From: Doris montereyensis
Taxonomy: Eukaryota; Mollusca; Gastropoda; Nudibranchia; Dorididae
Assembly: GCA_037039925.1 (NCBI GenBank)
Contig: JAXRKP010000927.1
Location: 12,501 to 76,500, forward strand
DNA length: 64,000 bases
Reading direction: 5' to 3'
The position numbers and the translations under genes were made by a program. Below, in pieces: positions 1-14,640 of the stretch. Position 1 is the stretch's first letter. The number at the start of each line of letters is the position of its first letter. The notes beneath the pieces are model-generated. The model was not told where the DNA came from, ran no database searches, and saw nothing but the letters and a program-made list of their open reading frames with translations.

Positions 1-498
1 TAGTACACATTGATTATAATGGGTAGTACATATTGATTATAATGGGTAGTACACATTGATTATAATGGGTAGTACACATTGATTATAATGGGTAGTACAC
101 ATTGATTATAATGGGTAGTACATATTGATTATAATGAGTAGTACATTGATTATAATGGATAGTACACATTGACTATAATGGGTGATTTATAATGGGTAGT
201 ACATATTGATTATAATGGGTAGCATATTGATTATAACATATTGATTATAATGGGTAGTACACATTGATTATAATGGATAGTACACATTGATTATAATGGG
301 TAGTACATATTGATTATAATGGGTAGTACATATTGATTATAATGAGTAGTACATATTGATTATAATGGGTAGTACATATTGATTATAATGGGTAGTACAT
401 ATTGATTATAATGGATAGTACACATTGATTATAATGGGTAGTACATATTGATTATAATGGGTAGTACATATTGATTATAATGGATAGTACACATTGAT
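1..498. repeat. 23-bp minisatellite, open at window edge
   Basis: About 21 units of TAGTACATATTGATTATAAT plus GGG (CACATT/CATATT variants), with a few truncated units. Continues beyond the left edge. Confidence 0.95.
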
Positions 499-1004
499 TC
501 AATTCTCTTCTTTTTCATAGACAGACTGTTAGGTTTCTTATCTAGAAAAAATAAATCTGTTTTCCCAAAACTATACCAGCCGTTTTCTATTCTTGTTTTC
601 ATTTCTTCTTCAGTTTTAATCACTAATTGTGATCTCTAAAGACATCAAAGCCAACCGCTACTCGGTTTTACATATACAATGTTTGTCTCGTGAACAACTC
701 ATGTTAGACATTCTAATTGCATCGATGCCGTAATCTTTCTCTAAATTTTGAATTCCTCATGACAGTGTGTAGAAGCGAAATAAAATGGCAGCACGCATCA
801 TAATGTGTTAAGAAAAAAAGCACTCCATTTTTCTCATGCATTGCAATGTGTATAGGGAAATATAATGCGAATCAATGAAAGTGAGAAGGGAAATAATATC
901 ACTTACGACCAAAAATAAAATTCGCCTCCCCTTTTGGATAATAAACTTGTACATTACATTTTTGTCTCATTTTGCTACATCTAGATCTATTTTATATTTC
1001 TTAA

Positions 1005-1255
1005 TTTATGTTATCTTATCTAATTTAAATAGATTGATCTTACCTTATCATTTCGTAACTTATCTTTTTCTTATCTCATCTTAGCTAGTTATCTATCTTA
1101 TCTTATCATATCTCATGTTTTTTATCTTATCTCATCTCATCTCATCTTATGTTATCATCTCTTTTCTGATTTTCTTATTTTCGTTTCTTGTCGTTTATGT
1201 TCTTATCTTATCTTATTTAACCTAACATATCTATCTTTTCTTATTCCATCATATG
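1005..1255. repeat. Degenerate (TCTTA/TCTCA)n pentanucleotide repeat
   Basis: Interspersed ATCTTATCTCATCTTATC words over about 250 bp; low-complexity pyrimidine-rich. Confidence 0.75.
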
Positions 1256-1385
1256 CTATCATTGTTTCGGCCTATCGTGTCAGCTCGTCTGGTAATGCCC
1301 GCTAGTGAGACTGAATACACACATTAATCGATGAGTCATTGTTATTTTACAATGGGCCCGATTGCTTTGTTGTGTTCTCTTTGTT

Positions 1386-1580
1386 TTGCTTTATTGTTGC
1401 TTGGGGGGGGGGGAGGGTCGGTTGTGTGTTGTTTTGTTTTGGTTTTGTTTTTTTGGTTTTCTTGTTTGGTTGTTTTGTTTTGTCGTTTTGGGGAGGTGTT
1501 TGTGTTTTTTTGTTGTTGGTTGTTTTGTTGGGGTTTTTTTTTGTTTTTTTTGTTTTTGGGGGGCGGCGCGGGCGCACAGA
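1386..1580. repeat. GT-only low-complexity block
   Basis: Nearly all bases are G or T, with a run of nine or more G at about 1403 and several T runs. Gives long spurious open frames on both strands. Confidence 0.8.
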
Positions 1581-2255
1581 TGAATGTTGGCTAGTTTATT
1601 TTTGTTTTGTTCCGATTTTCAAAAACAAAATGTTATTACCTTGATACTAGGTATGAAAAAATCGTTTCTTCATTTACACACTGTTGAATTTTTTGTTCCG
1701 TAACAGCCATGTTTTTCTTCATTCAATCAAAGTAATTATTTCAGCTGCGTTGTATTTTCCCTACCTTGGACGTTTTGGTATGTGTGTCTGTTTCTACTTT
1801 AACCTTAAAGTGCCAAGTTTTCTATTACATTGTATACATTTTTTGAAACATTGCTTGTAAAGCTAACTAGATCTATCTTTGCAACCTTGCTGTAAGTCTA
1901 GAACTGTATCATTATCGCGTACATTATGATTTGTTTAAACCCAGATCCAAATATATCATACTTTCTTCCTTACACCCCAAAAACTTGGTGTATTTAATTT
2001 GCCGTCAATTTTCGAAATCTCTTTGTGAACCATTGATTTGTAAATCTTAAATTCGATTTAATATTAATAACGCTCGATTTGTTAACTTGTCAACATTTAG
2101 CTGTATCTCCTTCCCTTCGATAAATTTACTGTCATTACCGGGTACATAAAAGATTTCACTGGCTTCCTTTCACTACCTAGTACATAAAAGATTTCGTTGT
2201 TTGTTTGTTTGTTTGTGTGTGTTTGTTGTTTCATGAACTAAATTGACCACCAGAA

Positions 2256-2510
2256 GCCGGTGGAGCGTCGGACTGCCACCCAAGAGGCCAGAGTTCGATT
2301 TCCAGTCCCGGGGGAATTTCTTTCTGGCTCTACGACCTGTCGACCCAGCGGCGAAATAAGAAGCCAGGTCTTTTCAGACTGCGACGTCAAGGTGACGTGT
2401 AGAGCAATGGTGAACTGCCACGCTATGCCGTACGACTAGGATAGTCAGAACTCTGCTCCTGATTTCCTACGACCGACTCTGAGTATGGGACTTACTCTTA
2501 CTTTTTTTTC
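2256..2510 (+). mobile_element. SINE-like element, family 3
   Basis: AGCCGGTGGAGCGTCGGACTG, then GAGTTCGATTTCCAGTCCC, forms a tRNA-like head. A GC-richer body follows with CTACGACCTGTCGACCC and GTGACGTGTAGAGCAATGG, and the end is a T run. Only one copy is in the window, so family status is inferred. Confidence 0.55.
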
Positions 2511-2835
2511 TCTAATCGACCATCAGCCTCTCCAGTAACTCTAACTTGGCCATTACGAGGCGCCTATAACAGATATCATGCTTTTAACGTTGGTTTCGTT
2601 TTATGTTTTGTTTTGTTAAGTTTTGTTTCCTTTGATTTAGTGCAGCGTCTACTTCCTCTTGACTTTTTTGTTTCCGTTTTGAAATGGGCGTGGTTGTCAA
2701 TGCCAACGCGTTGATGAAAAACTCGAAAATGCTATTTGTCGCTTACAGGCCTCAGTTACGGAGACCTGCGAGTTCGATTTCTACGGTGATCGGGAGACAC
2801 ACCACAGTAATGGTGAACCACCCTTTCAATGCGGA

Positions 2836-2850
2836 AGATGATGATGATGG

Positions 2851-2881
<31 letters not shown>

Positions 2882-2885
2882 GATG
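2836..2885. repeat. (GAT)n microsatellite
   Basis: About 16 GAT triplets, with GGT and GAA variants. Confidence 0.9.
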
Positions 2886-3907
2886 ATCGAGGGGGGGGTT
2901 GGAGGATGATGATGAATTTTGACAAAAAGCAAGAGGAGGAAGAAGAGAAATGTTGGGGTGTTTCATATGGAACGAAATATATAATACGACTGTTATTAAC
3001 ATTATTGACACTAAATGTTGGATTCACATTAATTTAATTATTCCACTACATAAATGGCATCAACTTACCAAAAAGGTCACGTGGTCTCAAGTCAAACCAC
3101 CCAGAGGTTTAGGTTCGTTCCACCTATTGGTTTCCTTGCACAGAGAATTAGTTCCCTGTTTGTAACACAATTATTATTAATTGTCTGCCAACATTGACGC
3201 ACAAACTAACACACAAACAGGAAATTATTTATTTTCCCCCACTGATTTTTTAAATATTTGTTAAAGTCTTCAAGTAAAGATGGCGTTGTTGTAAAGAGTA
3301 TCAATTTCCAAATCAAAACACACAATTTAAAATGTAGATCTTGATTAATACTGCTTTCTCCTCTAAACACGATTTGAAGTAAACCAATAGGAATTCTAGT
3401 CTTCAACACCACATCGTCACAGTTGAATTGTCGTCACGTAAAATGAAAAGAAAAAGAATATTATAGTTTGGGTCTGTCTTCTTTTTTTTTCATTTGCTTA
3501 CTGATTTATACTGTTTATTTCTGAACTGTTAATTAATCAAGTTGTCTCCCTTGAAAAAACCCAAAACAAATAAATAAGCAACCGGACCAAACGCACTCAT
3601 GAAATATTGACTACGGCAATGACACACTATCACATCAGCACATAAGTATACCATAATAATGTATATATTGTATAATTGTGTTCAATAATCATTTTTTACC
3701 ATTTTCCACCTTCTCTGCACTGTCAAACCCTTTAGTTTCTGTCTGTTCTTCTGTCTGAGTCTTTTACCTTTGAAATACATGATACTAACATATAGAAAAT
3801 AGATAGACTTCCTTCTTGTTTAAATGTCCATGGATGGTTGATAGATTTTAGATTTTTCATAACAACTAACCAACTCAAGTCTTGAGTATGTATTACAGTT
3901 TTTTGAA

Positions 3908-3945
3908 CGATAGATAGATAGATAGATAGAAAGATAAATAGGCTT
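3908..3945. repeat. (GATA)n microsatellite
   Basis: GATAGATAGATAGATAGATA then degenerate AAAGATAAATAG. Confidence 0.85.
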
Positions 3946-4539
3946 AATAGACAGCGATAGATAGGTAAAATCTTTCCCAACTATGATGTCTTGTTATAGA
4001 TGAGTGTAACAAAACTATTTTTTTCAGTCTTTAAATGCTTAGGCAATAGAAAATAGAATTTATATTATTTTCTCAGGATAATAATGAAGGAACTGAATCG
4101 ACTATTATATCACCATACAATGAATGATAAATAATCTAATTATTTTAATCAATAATAATAATAAAATAATGATGACCTCTAATAATTTCATATGAGAACA
4201 CAAAGAATTTGTGTGATAATGATAATAAAATGTTACGATTCCCGAAATGAGATAAATGATGACACTTGATGAAGATGTGGTAGTGGGAGAATGAGTGCCA
4301 TTGCCATTGACATCACTTTTATTTCCTCCATAGTAAATCATTATGAGTGAAGCTTGGCAGTTGTGACGAGTTTTAGGATTTGGCTTTAAAACTGGTCTTT
4401 GCCTGTACGAAATCGATACGATATCAACTAAATCATTCTATTAAGGTCCAGCGTTTGATCAAGTTTTCAACAAAATATCTCCTACAAGTAAAGATGGCTC
4501 TCAAATTCATAAAATGTATCAAATGAATGTTTTCTCCTT

Positions 4540-4615
4540 TCAATTATTATCATTATCATTATTATCACCATCGTTATTATTACTATGAAGCGTACTATTA
4601 TAATGATAATTATTA

Positions 4616-4664
<49 letters not shown>

Positions 4665-4680
4665 CTTTTATTATTAGTGT

Positions 4681-4717
<37 letters not shown>

Positions 4718-4747
4718 GTATTAGTAGTAGTAGTAGTAGTAGTAGAT

Positions 4748-4779
<32 letters not shown>

Positions 4780-4781
4780 CA

Positions 4782-4852
<71 letters not shown>

Positions 4853-5000
4853 CTATTATCAAATGAATGTTTCTCCTTTCAATTATTATCATTATCTATT
4901 CTATAAATATTATATTTATAATGATAGTGTATTATAAAATTGTATTATTACTATTATTGTTATTATTATTATTATCATCATAGTAGTATTAGTATTTATT

Positions 5001-5074
<74 letters not shown>

Positions 5075-5262
5075 GATTGTTATTATTATTATATTTTCAT
5101 CTATTATTATTATTATTATTATTATTATTTATACTATTATTATTATTATTATTATTATTATTTATTATTATTAATTTTATTATTACTACTACTATGATCA
5201 ATATTATTAATATAATTTAATATTAATATCAGCATCATCATCATCATCATCATCATCGTCAT
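4540..5262. repeat. Composite triplet microsatellites (ATT, AGT, ATC)
   Basis: Blocks of (ATT)n at 4610-4720, (AGT)n at 4722-4852, (ATC)n at 5001-5042, (ATT)n at 5043-5190, and a further (ATC)n at 5229-5262. The AGT block joins an ATT block through point substitutions, suggesting stepwise turnover. Confidence 0.93.
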
Positions 5263-5804
5263 CAACATTTTCTTCTTTGTTCACTGTCGTTGTTGTTGTT
5301 TTCATTTACACGCACACGAAAATTTACTTAATTGATAAAGTCATGGTTTGAATCTAAACCGGTAATAATTTGATGAGGGGATCAGCAGCACAAGAAAGCG
5401 TATGGAAGCTGTTCGTCGTCTTTTCGCGCCATACTCTTTCAAATCACCATGACAATTAATTTAATTTAATAAGCGTAAAACTTTATGGGTATAAACCCCA
5501 ATACCAGGACGTTATTTAATTTAGCAAATTACGCTTTCTTTAGCAGCCTTTTTTCTGTTATGCGTTCTATTATTTTCCAATTAAGCAAGAAATCGTAAAA
5601 AGCGAACAATTCAATAACACCATGTTCATGTCATGAAAGGAAGGACGATTGAAATGACACAGATCATGACAATATCTGATAAGTTCCAGCACGGAACGGA
5701 AACACACACCCATGTAGACAAGTTTTCTTTTTCTTTAGTGAGTTTGCTAATGTTGATGGATATAATCGAGTTGTCATTTTTCTTCATTTTCTTATTTATA
5801 AGAG

Positions 5805-6114
<310 letters not shown>

Positions 6115-6494
6115 TATAAGTGGATTTAACTTTACAAACTATAAGAGTCTAATGTAATGTTCTAAAGGATTCAGACTGACATGTGTCTCTTCTATGCTGT
6201 CAGCAAATATTATTGTCATAATCTATTTTCTCAAATACTAGTCGATATAAAAATGTCAAACAGAAAACGTAGTAGATGCTAGGCGTTATCTTCACATAAC
6301 TTATAATTTTCATCATGATTGTGTTATGATTATGATAAAAATAGTGATTGTGATTATGTTTATGAACGGTAGTATCAGTATCATCATCAATATTGTCTTC
6401 ATCGTCTTTAATAGCATCGTTAATGTTATTGTTATCAGAGTTTTATCATTGTTATTTCTAACTTTTCATCGTTATCATTTGCTTTTATCATTAA

Positions 6495-8271
<1,777 letters not shown>

Positions 8272-8472
8272 TGTTTGTTTGTTTGTTTGTTTGTTTCATT
8301 GAAGTGAACCATGTTCACAATATGTGATGATCTCAGGGTGAGTTAAGAGGAAAAAGCAAAGATGGAAGCAAAGATACTAGAAGAACAATAATTGTTCTAG
8401 TATCGCTGATGAAAGACGGGTGACACAGTGAAATGAAAGAAGAGGAACCCACCAGAAGCGCCCCGTCCATCT
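8272..8472 (-). mobile_element. Repeat family 4 copy, diverged
   Basis: (TTTG)n, then CATTGAAGTGAACCATG, GATCTCAGGGTGAGTTAAG and AGGAACCCACCAGAAGCGCC. The middle is longer than in other copies. Confidence 0.6.
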
Positions 8473-8982
8473 CCCACAACAGCTCCATGGAAGGATGTGT
8501 TTACAATGACATGTAGATGCCAAGTCTGGAGAGAAGCATTACGATGGGGTGATTAGATTGTGGCTGCGTCTTCATTCTAAAATGAGCTGTCTGTCTGCCT
8601 TCTCGTGAGGAATGCAGAACACAAACACCCGCCTTCACGCTCTCTCTCTTGTCCACAATGTAAACAGAGAATAAATAGCGAGACGTCAGGACGATTTTGA
8701 ACGATCCCAAAATGGTATCGAACGTGCAGACAGGTGAACCAATGGAGAAAATAATTTAGTGCGCAAAGGAGAGAAGACGTTGATGAGAGAGACTGGGAAA
8801 GGGTTGATAAGGTTGATGAAAATGCTGAGCTTGATGTAAGGAAAAGAAAGAAGAGGAAAAAAAGAATGACGAAGATAAGATTGAAGATAGTGATGAAAAT
8901 AAAAATAATAGTGACAATGGTGGTGATACTGCTGTTACTACTGTTGCAGATGACGTGGATAAAGGGATGAGGATTTGGTTGA

Positions 8983-9115
8983 TTGAAATTCACCCCGTCC
9001 ACCATGTACGGTGATCTCAGTGTGAATTAAGAGGAAACAGCGAGATAATAAAAAAGTGAATGCGTGAAAGAAAAAAGAGTACATGTACCTACCAGCAACG
9101 CCCGTCAACCGCCAA
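8983..9115 (-). mobile_element. Repeat family 4 copy
   Basis: ATTCACCCCGTCCACCATG, GATCTCAGTGTGAATTAAG and ACCTACCAGCAACGCCCG-CAACCGCC, same plus-strand order as the other copies. Confidence 0.75.
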
Positions 9116-9389
9116 TGATGATGATGGGGAGGAAAGGGGGCGAGGAGGAGGAGGACGACGATGATAGTGATGATACGTGGTAAAAGAGTTGGGGTTGTTC
9201 TAATAGAAGAAGAGTATAAAAGACATAAGACATGAAGAAGAAAAACAATAAATTATGTACATATATTATGTTTGCCTTGATTAAACACTCGGGGGTGGGG
9301 GCTGGGGGTGGGATTTTAGAGAACAAAATCGGGAGGGAAAGAAAAGCACAGCGAGAGAAGTAAGAAAGACAGGGAGAAAATAGGGTGCT

Positions 9390-9716
9390 ACTTTAGTTAA
9401 CGATGTACCGTCGTGTTTCTGTTTTTGTTAACGGTGTACCGTCGTGTTTCTGTTTTTGTTAACGGTGTACCGTTGTGTTTCTGTTTTTGTTAACGGTGTA
9501 CCGTCGTGTTTCTGTTTTTGTTAACGGTGTACCGTCGTGTTTCTGTTTTGTTAACGGTGTACCGTCGTGTTTCTGTTTTTGTTAACGGTGTACCGTCGTG
9601 TTTCTGTTTTCGTTAACGGTGTACCGTTGTGTTTCTGTTTCGGTGTACCGTTTTTCGTTAACGGTGTACTGTCGTGTTTCCGTTTTTGTTAACGGTGTAC
9701 CGTCGTGTTTCTGTTT
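9390..9716. repeat. 31-bp minisatellite, ~10 copies
   Basis: Units of GTTAACGGTGTACCGTCGTG followed by TTTCTGTTTTT; some shortened. Ends 2 bp before a family 2 SINE. Confidence 0.93.
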
Positions 9717-9717
9717 T

Positions 9718-9975
9718 AGGCTACCGGACTGGACATCATAAAGTCCCGAATTGAAATCCCAGCAAAGCTAGATCCGACGTAGTGTTGACACGAATTTGTT
9801 TCCACTCTTCCCGGGTGAAAATGCGTCTAAGGGCTAGCTTGGGAGTAAAAAAAACCTGCGTCAAACTAGCGTCCTAGTCGGAGGTGGTTCTTATCACCTG
9901 TTCCGCATCACGCTATTGAAACCGGGATAAGCTCCGGCTCTATGGGCCGCAACAGGTTTGAGGGAACTTTACTAC
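9718..9975 (+). mobile_element. SINE family 2 (tRNA-like head; GGGATAAGCTCCGGCTCTATGG 3' block)
   Basis: Begins with a degenerate tRNA-like head (GAATTGAAATCCCAGCAAAG). It continues through CTTCCCGGGTGAAAATG, GCTAGCTTGGGAGTAAAA and CACCTGTTCCGCATCACGC, and ends near GGGCCGCAACAGG. Two further good copies lie at 45826-46085 and 55625-55885. It abuts the 32-bp array that ends at 9716. Confidence 0.75.
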
Positions 9976-10382
9976 TACGTACTCACTTGCAGGATTAGCG
10001 GGAGCTATGGACGTGTTGTAATCTCTTGTCGACGTCAGAGTGGTACCGACATTACCTCCGTCTCCTCTCTCTTCACCCCTCCCCCTCCTACTTTCATGGC
10101 GATTTAGATTTGAATGCCGATAGCAGTAAAATCATTTCCATTTTTCACTCACAGCATCCACCCGACACATCACGAGGTCTGAAAACAATCAATGGATGGA
10201 AGGTCGCAAAACCAAACATTTTTGTGCAATATTTTGCTCAAATATTATTGTTGACTTCATATAGTTGAATTCTGTGGATACAAATTACGTCTATGGTAGT
10301 GATGAATTCCCAATTTTGGCTTAATTTTGAAAAAAAAACAAACAGGTTTTTTGTAATTTTCCTTACACAGGCTGTAAGGCCA

Positions 10383-10383
<1 letters not shown>

Positions 10384-10424
<41 letters not shown>
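10384..10424. repeat. (CA)n microsatellite
   Basis: About 20 CA dinucleotides. Confidence 0.95.
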
Positions 10425-10425
<1 letters not shown>

Positions 10426-10487
10426 GCCTCCATTTTGGACTATGGTGTCATCGGTCACTCTCGCATGGAATGTGAATTGGAGGCACC

Positions 10488-10770
10488 CTGATTGCAAGGG
10501 GGACTCGGTAGACCAGAGGCAAAGTGTCGAGCTCGAGCCCCACCAACGGTTACAAAATGTTCTCGAGTTTCTGCGAGCGGTGGATCGACACCTAGTCACA
10601 TCGGAGACGAATGATAAAAAGGAGGTCCCGTGTGCAGACGTGAAAGATCCCTTGGCTATTTACAGGGCAGTCCAGGTAAATGAAAAAGAAATTCTACCAA
10701 AACCTCCAGAGATCACCGTAAGTTGTGGATGTGGATAATATCAAATCAAATCAAATCAAATCAAATCAAA
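10488..10770 (+). mobile_element. SINE family 1 (tRNA-like head, TCAAA tail)
   Basis: The head GACTCGGTAGACCAGAGG and box-B-like GAGCTCGAGCCCC are followed by a body with CATCGGAGACGAATGATAAA, TTTACAGGGCAGTCCAGG and TTGTGGATGTGG, ending in a (TCAAA)n tail. Several copies occur in the window. The tRNA-like head suggests a Pol III promoter; the tail gives orientation. Confidence 0.8.
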
Positions 10771-10875
10771 ACCAAACTGATAAAGGATTTTCATAACCAA
10801 AACGTCACGTGTTTGTTCTGTCTACTGGTAGGTGGAATTGTGACTTCGTGTCGTTAACCACCTCGAATATTACCT

Positions 10876-11553
10876 TTACCTCCCCCCCACCTCCTTCTAC
10901 CCCCACCCCTTCTACCCCCCTCCTTCTACCCCTCCCCCCTCCTTCTACCCCCACCCCTTCTACCCCCTCCTTCCTACCCCCTCCTTCTACCCCCCACCCC
11001 CTTCTCCCCCCTCCTTCTACCCCTCCTTCTACCCCACCCCCTTCTACCCCCCCTCCTTCTACCCCCCCCCTCCTTCTACCCCCCCACCCCCTTCTACCCC
11101 CCTCTTCTACCCCCCCTCCTTCTACCCCCCACCCCCTCCTTCTACCCCCACCTCCTTCTACCCCCCCCCCCCTCCTTCTACCCCACCTCCTTCTACCCCC
11201 CCCACCTCCTTCTACCCCCTCCTTCTACCCCCCTCCTTCTACCCCACCTCCTTCTACCCCCCTCCTTCTACCCCCCCTCCTTCTACCCCCCCTACCCCCC
11301 CTCCTTCTACCCCCACCTCCTTCTACCCCCCCTCCCCACCCCTTCTACCTCCTTCTACCCCCCTCCTTCTACCCCCTCCTTCTACCCCCACCTCCTTCTA
11401 CCCCCCCCTCCTTCTACCCCCCCACCTCCTTCTACCCCCTCCTTCTACCCCCCTCCTTCTACCACCTCCTTCTACCCCCCCCTCCTTCTACCCCACCTCC
11501 TTCTACCCCCCCTCCTTCTACCCCCTCCTTCTACCCCCACCTCCTTCTACCAT
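10876..11553. repeat. Polypyrimidine minisatellite (CCTTCTACCCC)n, ~680 bp
   Basis: Variable 11-16-bp units of CTCCTTCTACCCCC on the plus strand with almost no purines except the single A of TAC. Irregular C-run lengths. Can form triplex/H-DNA or C-rich structures. Confidence 0.93.
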
Positions 11554-11605
11554 CTGACAGCTTCATTGACAGTGTGGCGCGTCGGTAGGGAGGCGAACTT
11601 TGATT

Positions 11606-11765
11606 AATATTTGTTTGTTTGTTTGTTTAAATTTGACTCCGTCCACCATTGTGGTGATCTCAGGGTGAATTAAGAGGAAACAGCAAGAGGAAAGATAAGT
11701 GAAAAAAAAAGAAAGGAAAGGAAAGAAGTCGGACCTACCAGGAGCGCCCCGCGAGCTGCCCGTTT
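11606..11765 (-). mobile_element. Short interspersed repeat family 4
   Basis: Plus strand reads (TTTG)n, then GACTCCGTCCACCATTG, TGATCTCAGGGTGAATTAAG, GAAAGATAAGTGAAAA, AAAGAAGTCGGACCTACCAG and GCGCCCCGCGAGCTGCCCG. If (AAAC)n is its tail, the element runs on the minus strand. Eight substantial copies in the window share this order and all have the same orientation. Confidence 0.75.
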
Positions 11766-11794
11766 TAATTAATGAATACACGCTGTTGCTCTAA

Positions 11795-11924
11795 TGTTTA
11801 GAAGTGAGGGAGGCAGACAACAGACAACAGACAGTGTCACACAGCATGGAACCAATTATTGTTTAGAAGTGAGGGAGGCAGACAACAGACAACAGACAGT
11901 GTCACACAGCATGGAACCAATTAT
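11795..11924. repeat. 65-bp direct tandem duplication
   Basis: TGTTTAGAAGTGAGGGAGGC through ATGGAACCAATTAT occurs twice back to back with no visible differences, each copy containing two ACAACAGAC words. Confidence 0.93.
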
Positions 11925-12084
11925 AATCGATCAACTATACTCCGATATCGATACCAATGACGAAGTCAAGATATTATCATGACGTTAGAAGACTATATTA
12001 TCAATATCATGTTAAACAGTGACAAACAGTGAGGTAATGGGGCATGTCAGAAGTAAAGGAGACGGAATTAAATAACATTAAAGC

Positions 12085-12237
12085 CCCTTAGGAACAAAGA
12101 CGAGACAAATACAAGGAATAGACAGAAGAAAAACAATCATGGCCACCATGAGGGTCGAATCCGCGACCTCTGCGTTGGCACCCATCGCCGTGCCATGAAA
12201 AGAAAGCGTGCTACCAACCGAGCTAACTTGGGAGGGA
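12085..12237 (-). mobile_element. tRNA-derived SINE family 5
   Basis: Reverse complement reads AGTTAGCTCGGTTGGTAGCA (box A), CTTTTCATGGC, GGGTGCC, then box B GGATTCGACCCTCATGG, followed by CTTGTATTTGTCTCG. A second copy at 17305-17480 shares all these blocks. Confidence 0.75.
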
Positions 12238-12380
12238 AGTCATGTGAAAGAATGAGAGAGAAGAAGCAGGACCTACCAGAATAGCTCGCCAACTGCCAAC
12301 TACGGGCACTAATGGCAAGAAACGTAAAAAACTAAAATTTGACATGGACAAGAAACAAACGATACGCGTTTAAATCGATA

Positions 12381-12606
12381 TGAGTCTGTGGTCTGGTGAC
12401 AATGTCTGTGGTCTGGTGACAATGTCTGTGGTCTGGTGACAATGTCAGTGGTCTGGTGACAATGTCTGTGGTCTGGTGACAATGTCGGTGGTCTGGTGAC
12501 AATGTCTGTGGTTTGGTGACAATGTCTGTGGTCTGGTGACAATGTCTGTGGTCTGGTGACAATGTCTGTGGTCTGGTGACAATGTCTGTGGTCTGGTGAC
12601 AATGTC
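12381..12606. repeat. 20-bp minisatellite, 11 copies
   Basis: Units of GTCTGTGGTCTGGTGACAAT, near perfect (single changes CAGTGG, CGGTGG, GTTTGG). Abuts repeat family 4 at 12608. Confidence 0.96.
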
Positions 12607-12607
12607 G

Positions 12608-12762
12608 ATTGTGTTTCTTGTTTTTGTTTCTTTGAAATTTACCCCGTCCACCATTGTGGTGATCTCAGGGTGAATTAAGAGGAAACAGCGAGATTAAAGA
12701 TAAGTGAAAAAAGAAGGAAAGGAAAGAAGTAGGACCTACCAGCAGCCCCGCCAACCGCCCGC
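12608..12762 (-). mobile_element. Repeat family 4 copy between two minisatellites
   Basis: ACCCCGTCCACCATTGTGG, TCTCAGGGTGAATTAAGAGG and AGTAGGACCTACCAGCAGC-CCGCCAACCGCCC. The 20-bp array ends directly at its left edge (12606) and the 39-bp array starts directly at its right edge (12763). Confidence 0.8.
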
Positions 12763-14640
12763 GTCGATTGAGGGGTCAACTACAACACGACAATCACCCA
12801 CATCGATTGACGGGTCAACTACAACACGATAATCACCCACATCGATTGAGGGGTCAACTACAACACGACAATCACCCACATCGATTGAGGGGTCAACTAC
12901 AAGACGACAATCCTCTATGTCGATTGGGGTCAACTACAACACGACAATCACCCACGTCCGTTGAGTGGTCAACTACAACACGACAATCACCTATGTCGAT
13001 TGAGTGGTCAACTACAACACGACAATCACTTATGTCGATTGAGGGTCGATTCGAGGGGTCAACTACAACACGACAATCACTTACGTCGATTGAGGGGTCA
13101 ACTACAACACGACAATCACCCTACGTCGATTGAGGGGTGCAACACGACAATCACCCACGTCGATTGCAACACGACAATCACCCGCGTCGATTGAGTGGTC
13201 ATAACACGACAATCACCCACGTCCGTTGAGTGGTCAAGTGCAACACGACAATCACCCACGTCGATTGAGGGGTCAACTACAACACGACAATCACCCACGT
13301 CGATTGAGTGGTCAACTACAACACGACAATCACCCACGTCCGTCAACAACACGACAATTGAGAGGGTCAACTACAACACGACAATCACCCACGTCGATTG
13401 AGGGTCAACTACAACACGACAATCACCCACGTCGATTGAGGTCAACTACAACACGGTCAACAATCACCCAACATTGACAATCACCCACGTCGATTGAGGG
13501 GTCAACTACAACACGACAATCACCCACGTCGATTGAGGGGTCAACTACAACACGACAATCACCCACGTCGATTGAGGGGTCAACTACAACACGACAATCA
13601 CCCACGTCGATTGAGGGGTCAACTACAACACGACAATCACCCACATCGATTGAGTGGTCAACTACAACACGACAATCACCCACGTCGATTGAGGGGTCAA
13701 CTACAACACGACAATCACCCACATCGATTGAGGGGTCAACTACAACACGACAATCACCCACGTCGATTGAGGGTCAACTACAACACGACAATCACCCACG
13801 TCGATTGAGGGGTCAACTACAACACGACAATCACCCACATCGATTGAGGGTCAACTACAACACGACAATCACCCACGTCGATTGAGGGGTCAACTACAAC
13901 ACGACAATCACCCACATCGATTGAGGGGTCAACTACAACACGACAATCACCCACATCGATTGAGGGGTCAACTACAACACGACAATCACCCATCGATCGA
14001 CAATCACCCACATCGATTGAGGGGTCAACTACAACACGACAATCACCCACATCGATTGAGAGGGGTCAACTACAACACGACAATCACCCACATCGATTGA
14101 GGGTCAACTACAACACGACAATCACCCACATCGATTGAGGGGTCGATTCAACACGACAATTCTCGATTGAGGGGTCAACTACAACACGACAATCAATTTA
14201 TGCCCGATTGAGGGGTCAACTACAACACGACAATCACCCACATCGATTGAGGGGTCAACTACAACACGACAATCACCCACATCGATTGAGGGGTCAACTA
14301 CAACACGACAATCACCCACATCGATTGAGGGGTCAACTACAACACGACAATCACCCACGTCGATTGAGGTCAACTACAACACGACAATCACCCACATCGA
14401 TTGAGGGGTCAATTCAACACGACAATCACCCACATCGATTGTTGGTTAACTAACACGACAATCACCCACATCGATTGAGGGGTCAACTACAACACGACAA
14501 TCACCCACATCGATTGAGGGGTCAACTACAACACGACAATCACACATCGATTGAGGGGTCAACTACAACACGACAATCACCCACATCGATTGAGGGGTCA
14601 ACTACAACACGACAATCACCCACATCGATTTTGATTGAGG
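12763..14640. repeat. 39-bp minisatellite, ~48 copies (1.9 kb)
   Basis: Units contain CATCGATTGAGGGGTCAACT and ACAACACGACAATCACC. CATCGATT/CGTCGATT variants segregate in blocks (CGT in the middle, CAT at the right end). 39 bp is a multiple of three, so both strands stay open (RGQLQHDNHPHRL; VGDCRVVVDPSID), which explains the apparent open frames. Confidence 0.96.

Larger units (their letters stand above)
499..4539. other. Intergenic sequence, no gene recognised
   Basis: Apart from the SINE-like element and small repeats listed, this is AT-rich single-copy DNA. Open frames here are low complexity (GT block, GAT run) or short without conserved motifs. Confidence 0.6.

Noticed and set aside
10809..11588. 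259-codon Pro/Ser/Thr-rich plus-strand open frame
   Set aside because: Product of the CCTTCTACCCC satellite, which has almost no bases able to form stop codons.
12736..14453. Repeated RGQLQHDNHPHRL / VGDCRVVVDPSID proteins
   Set aside because: 39-bp units are a multiple of three with no stop, so both strands are open by construction; frames break at irregular units.
12381..14640. CRISPR-like array of direct repeats
   Set aside because: Pure head-to-tail satellite without unique spacers, in an animal genome with spliced genes.
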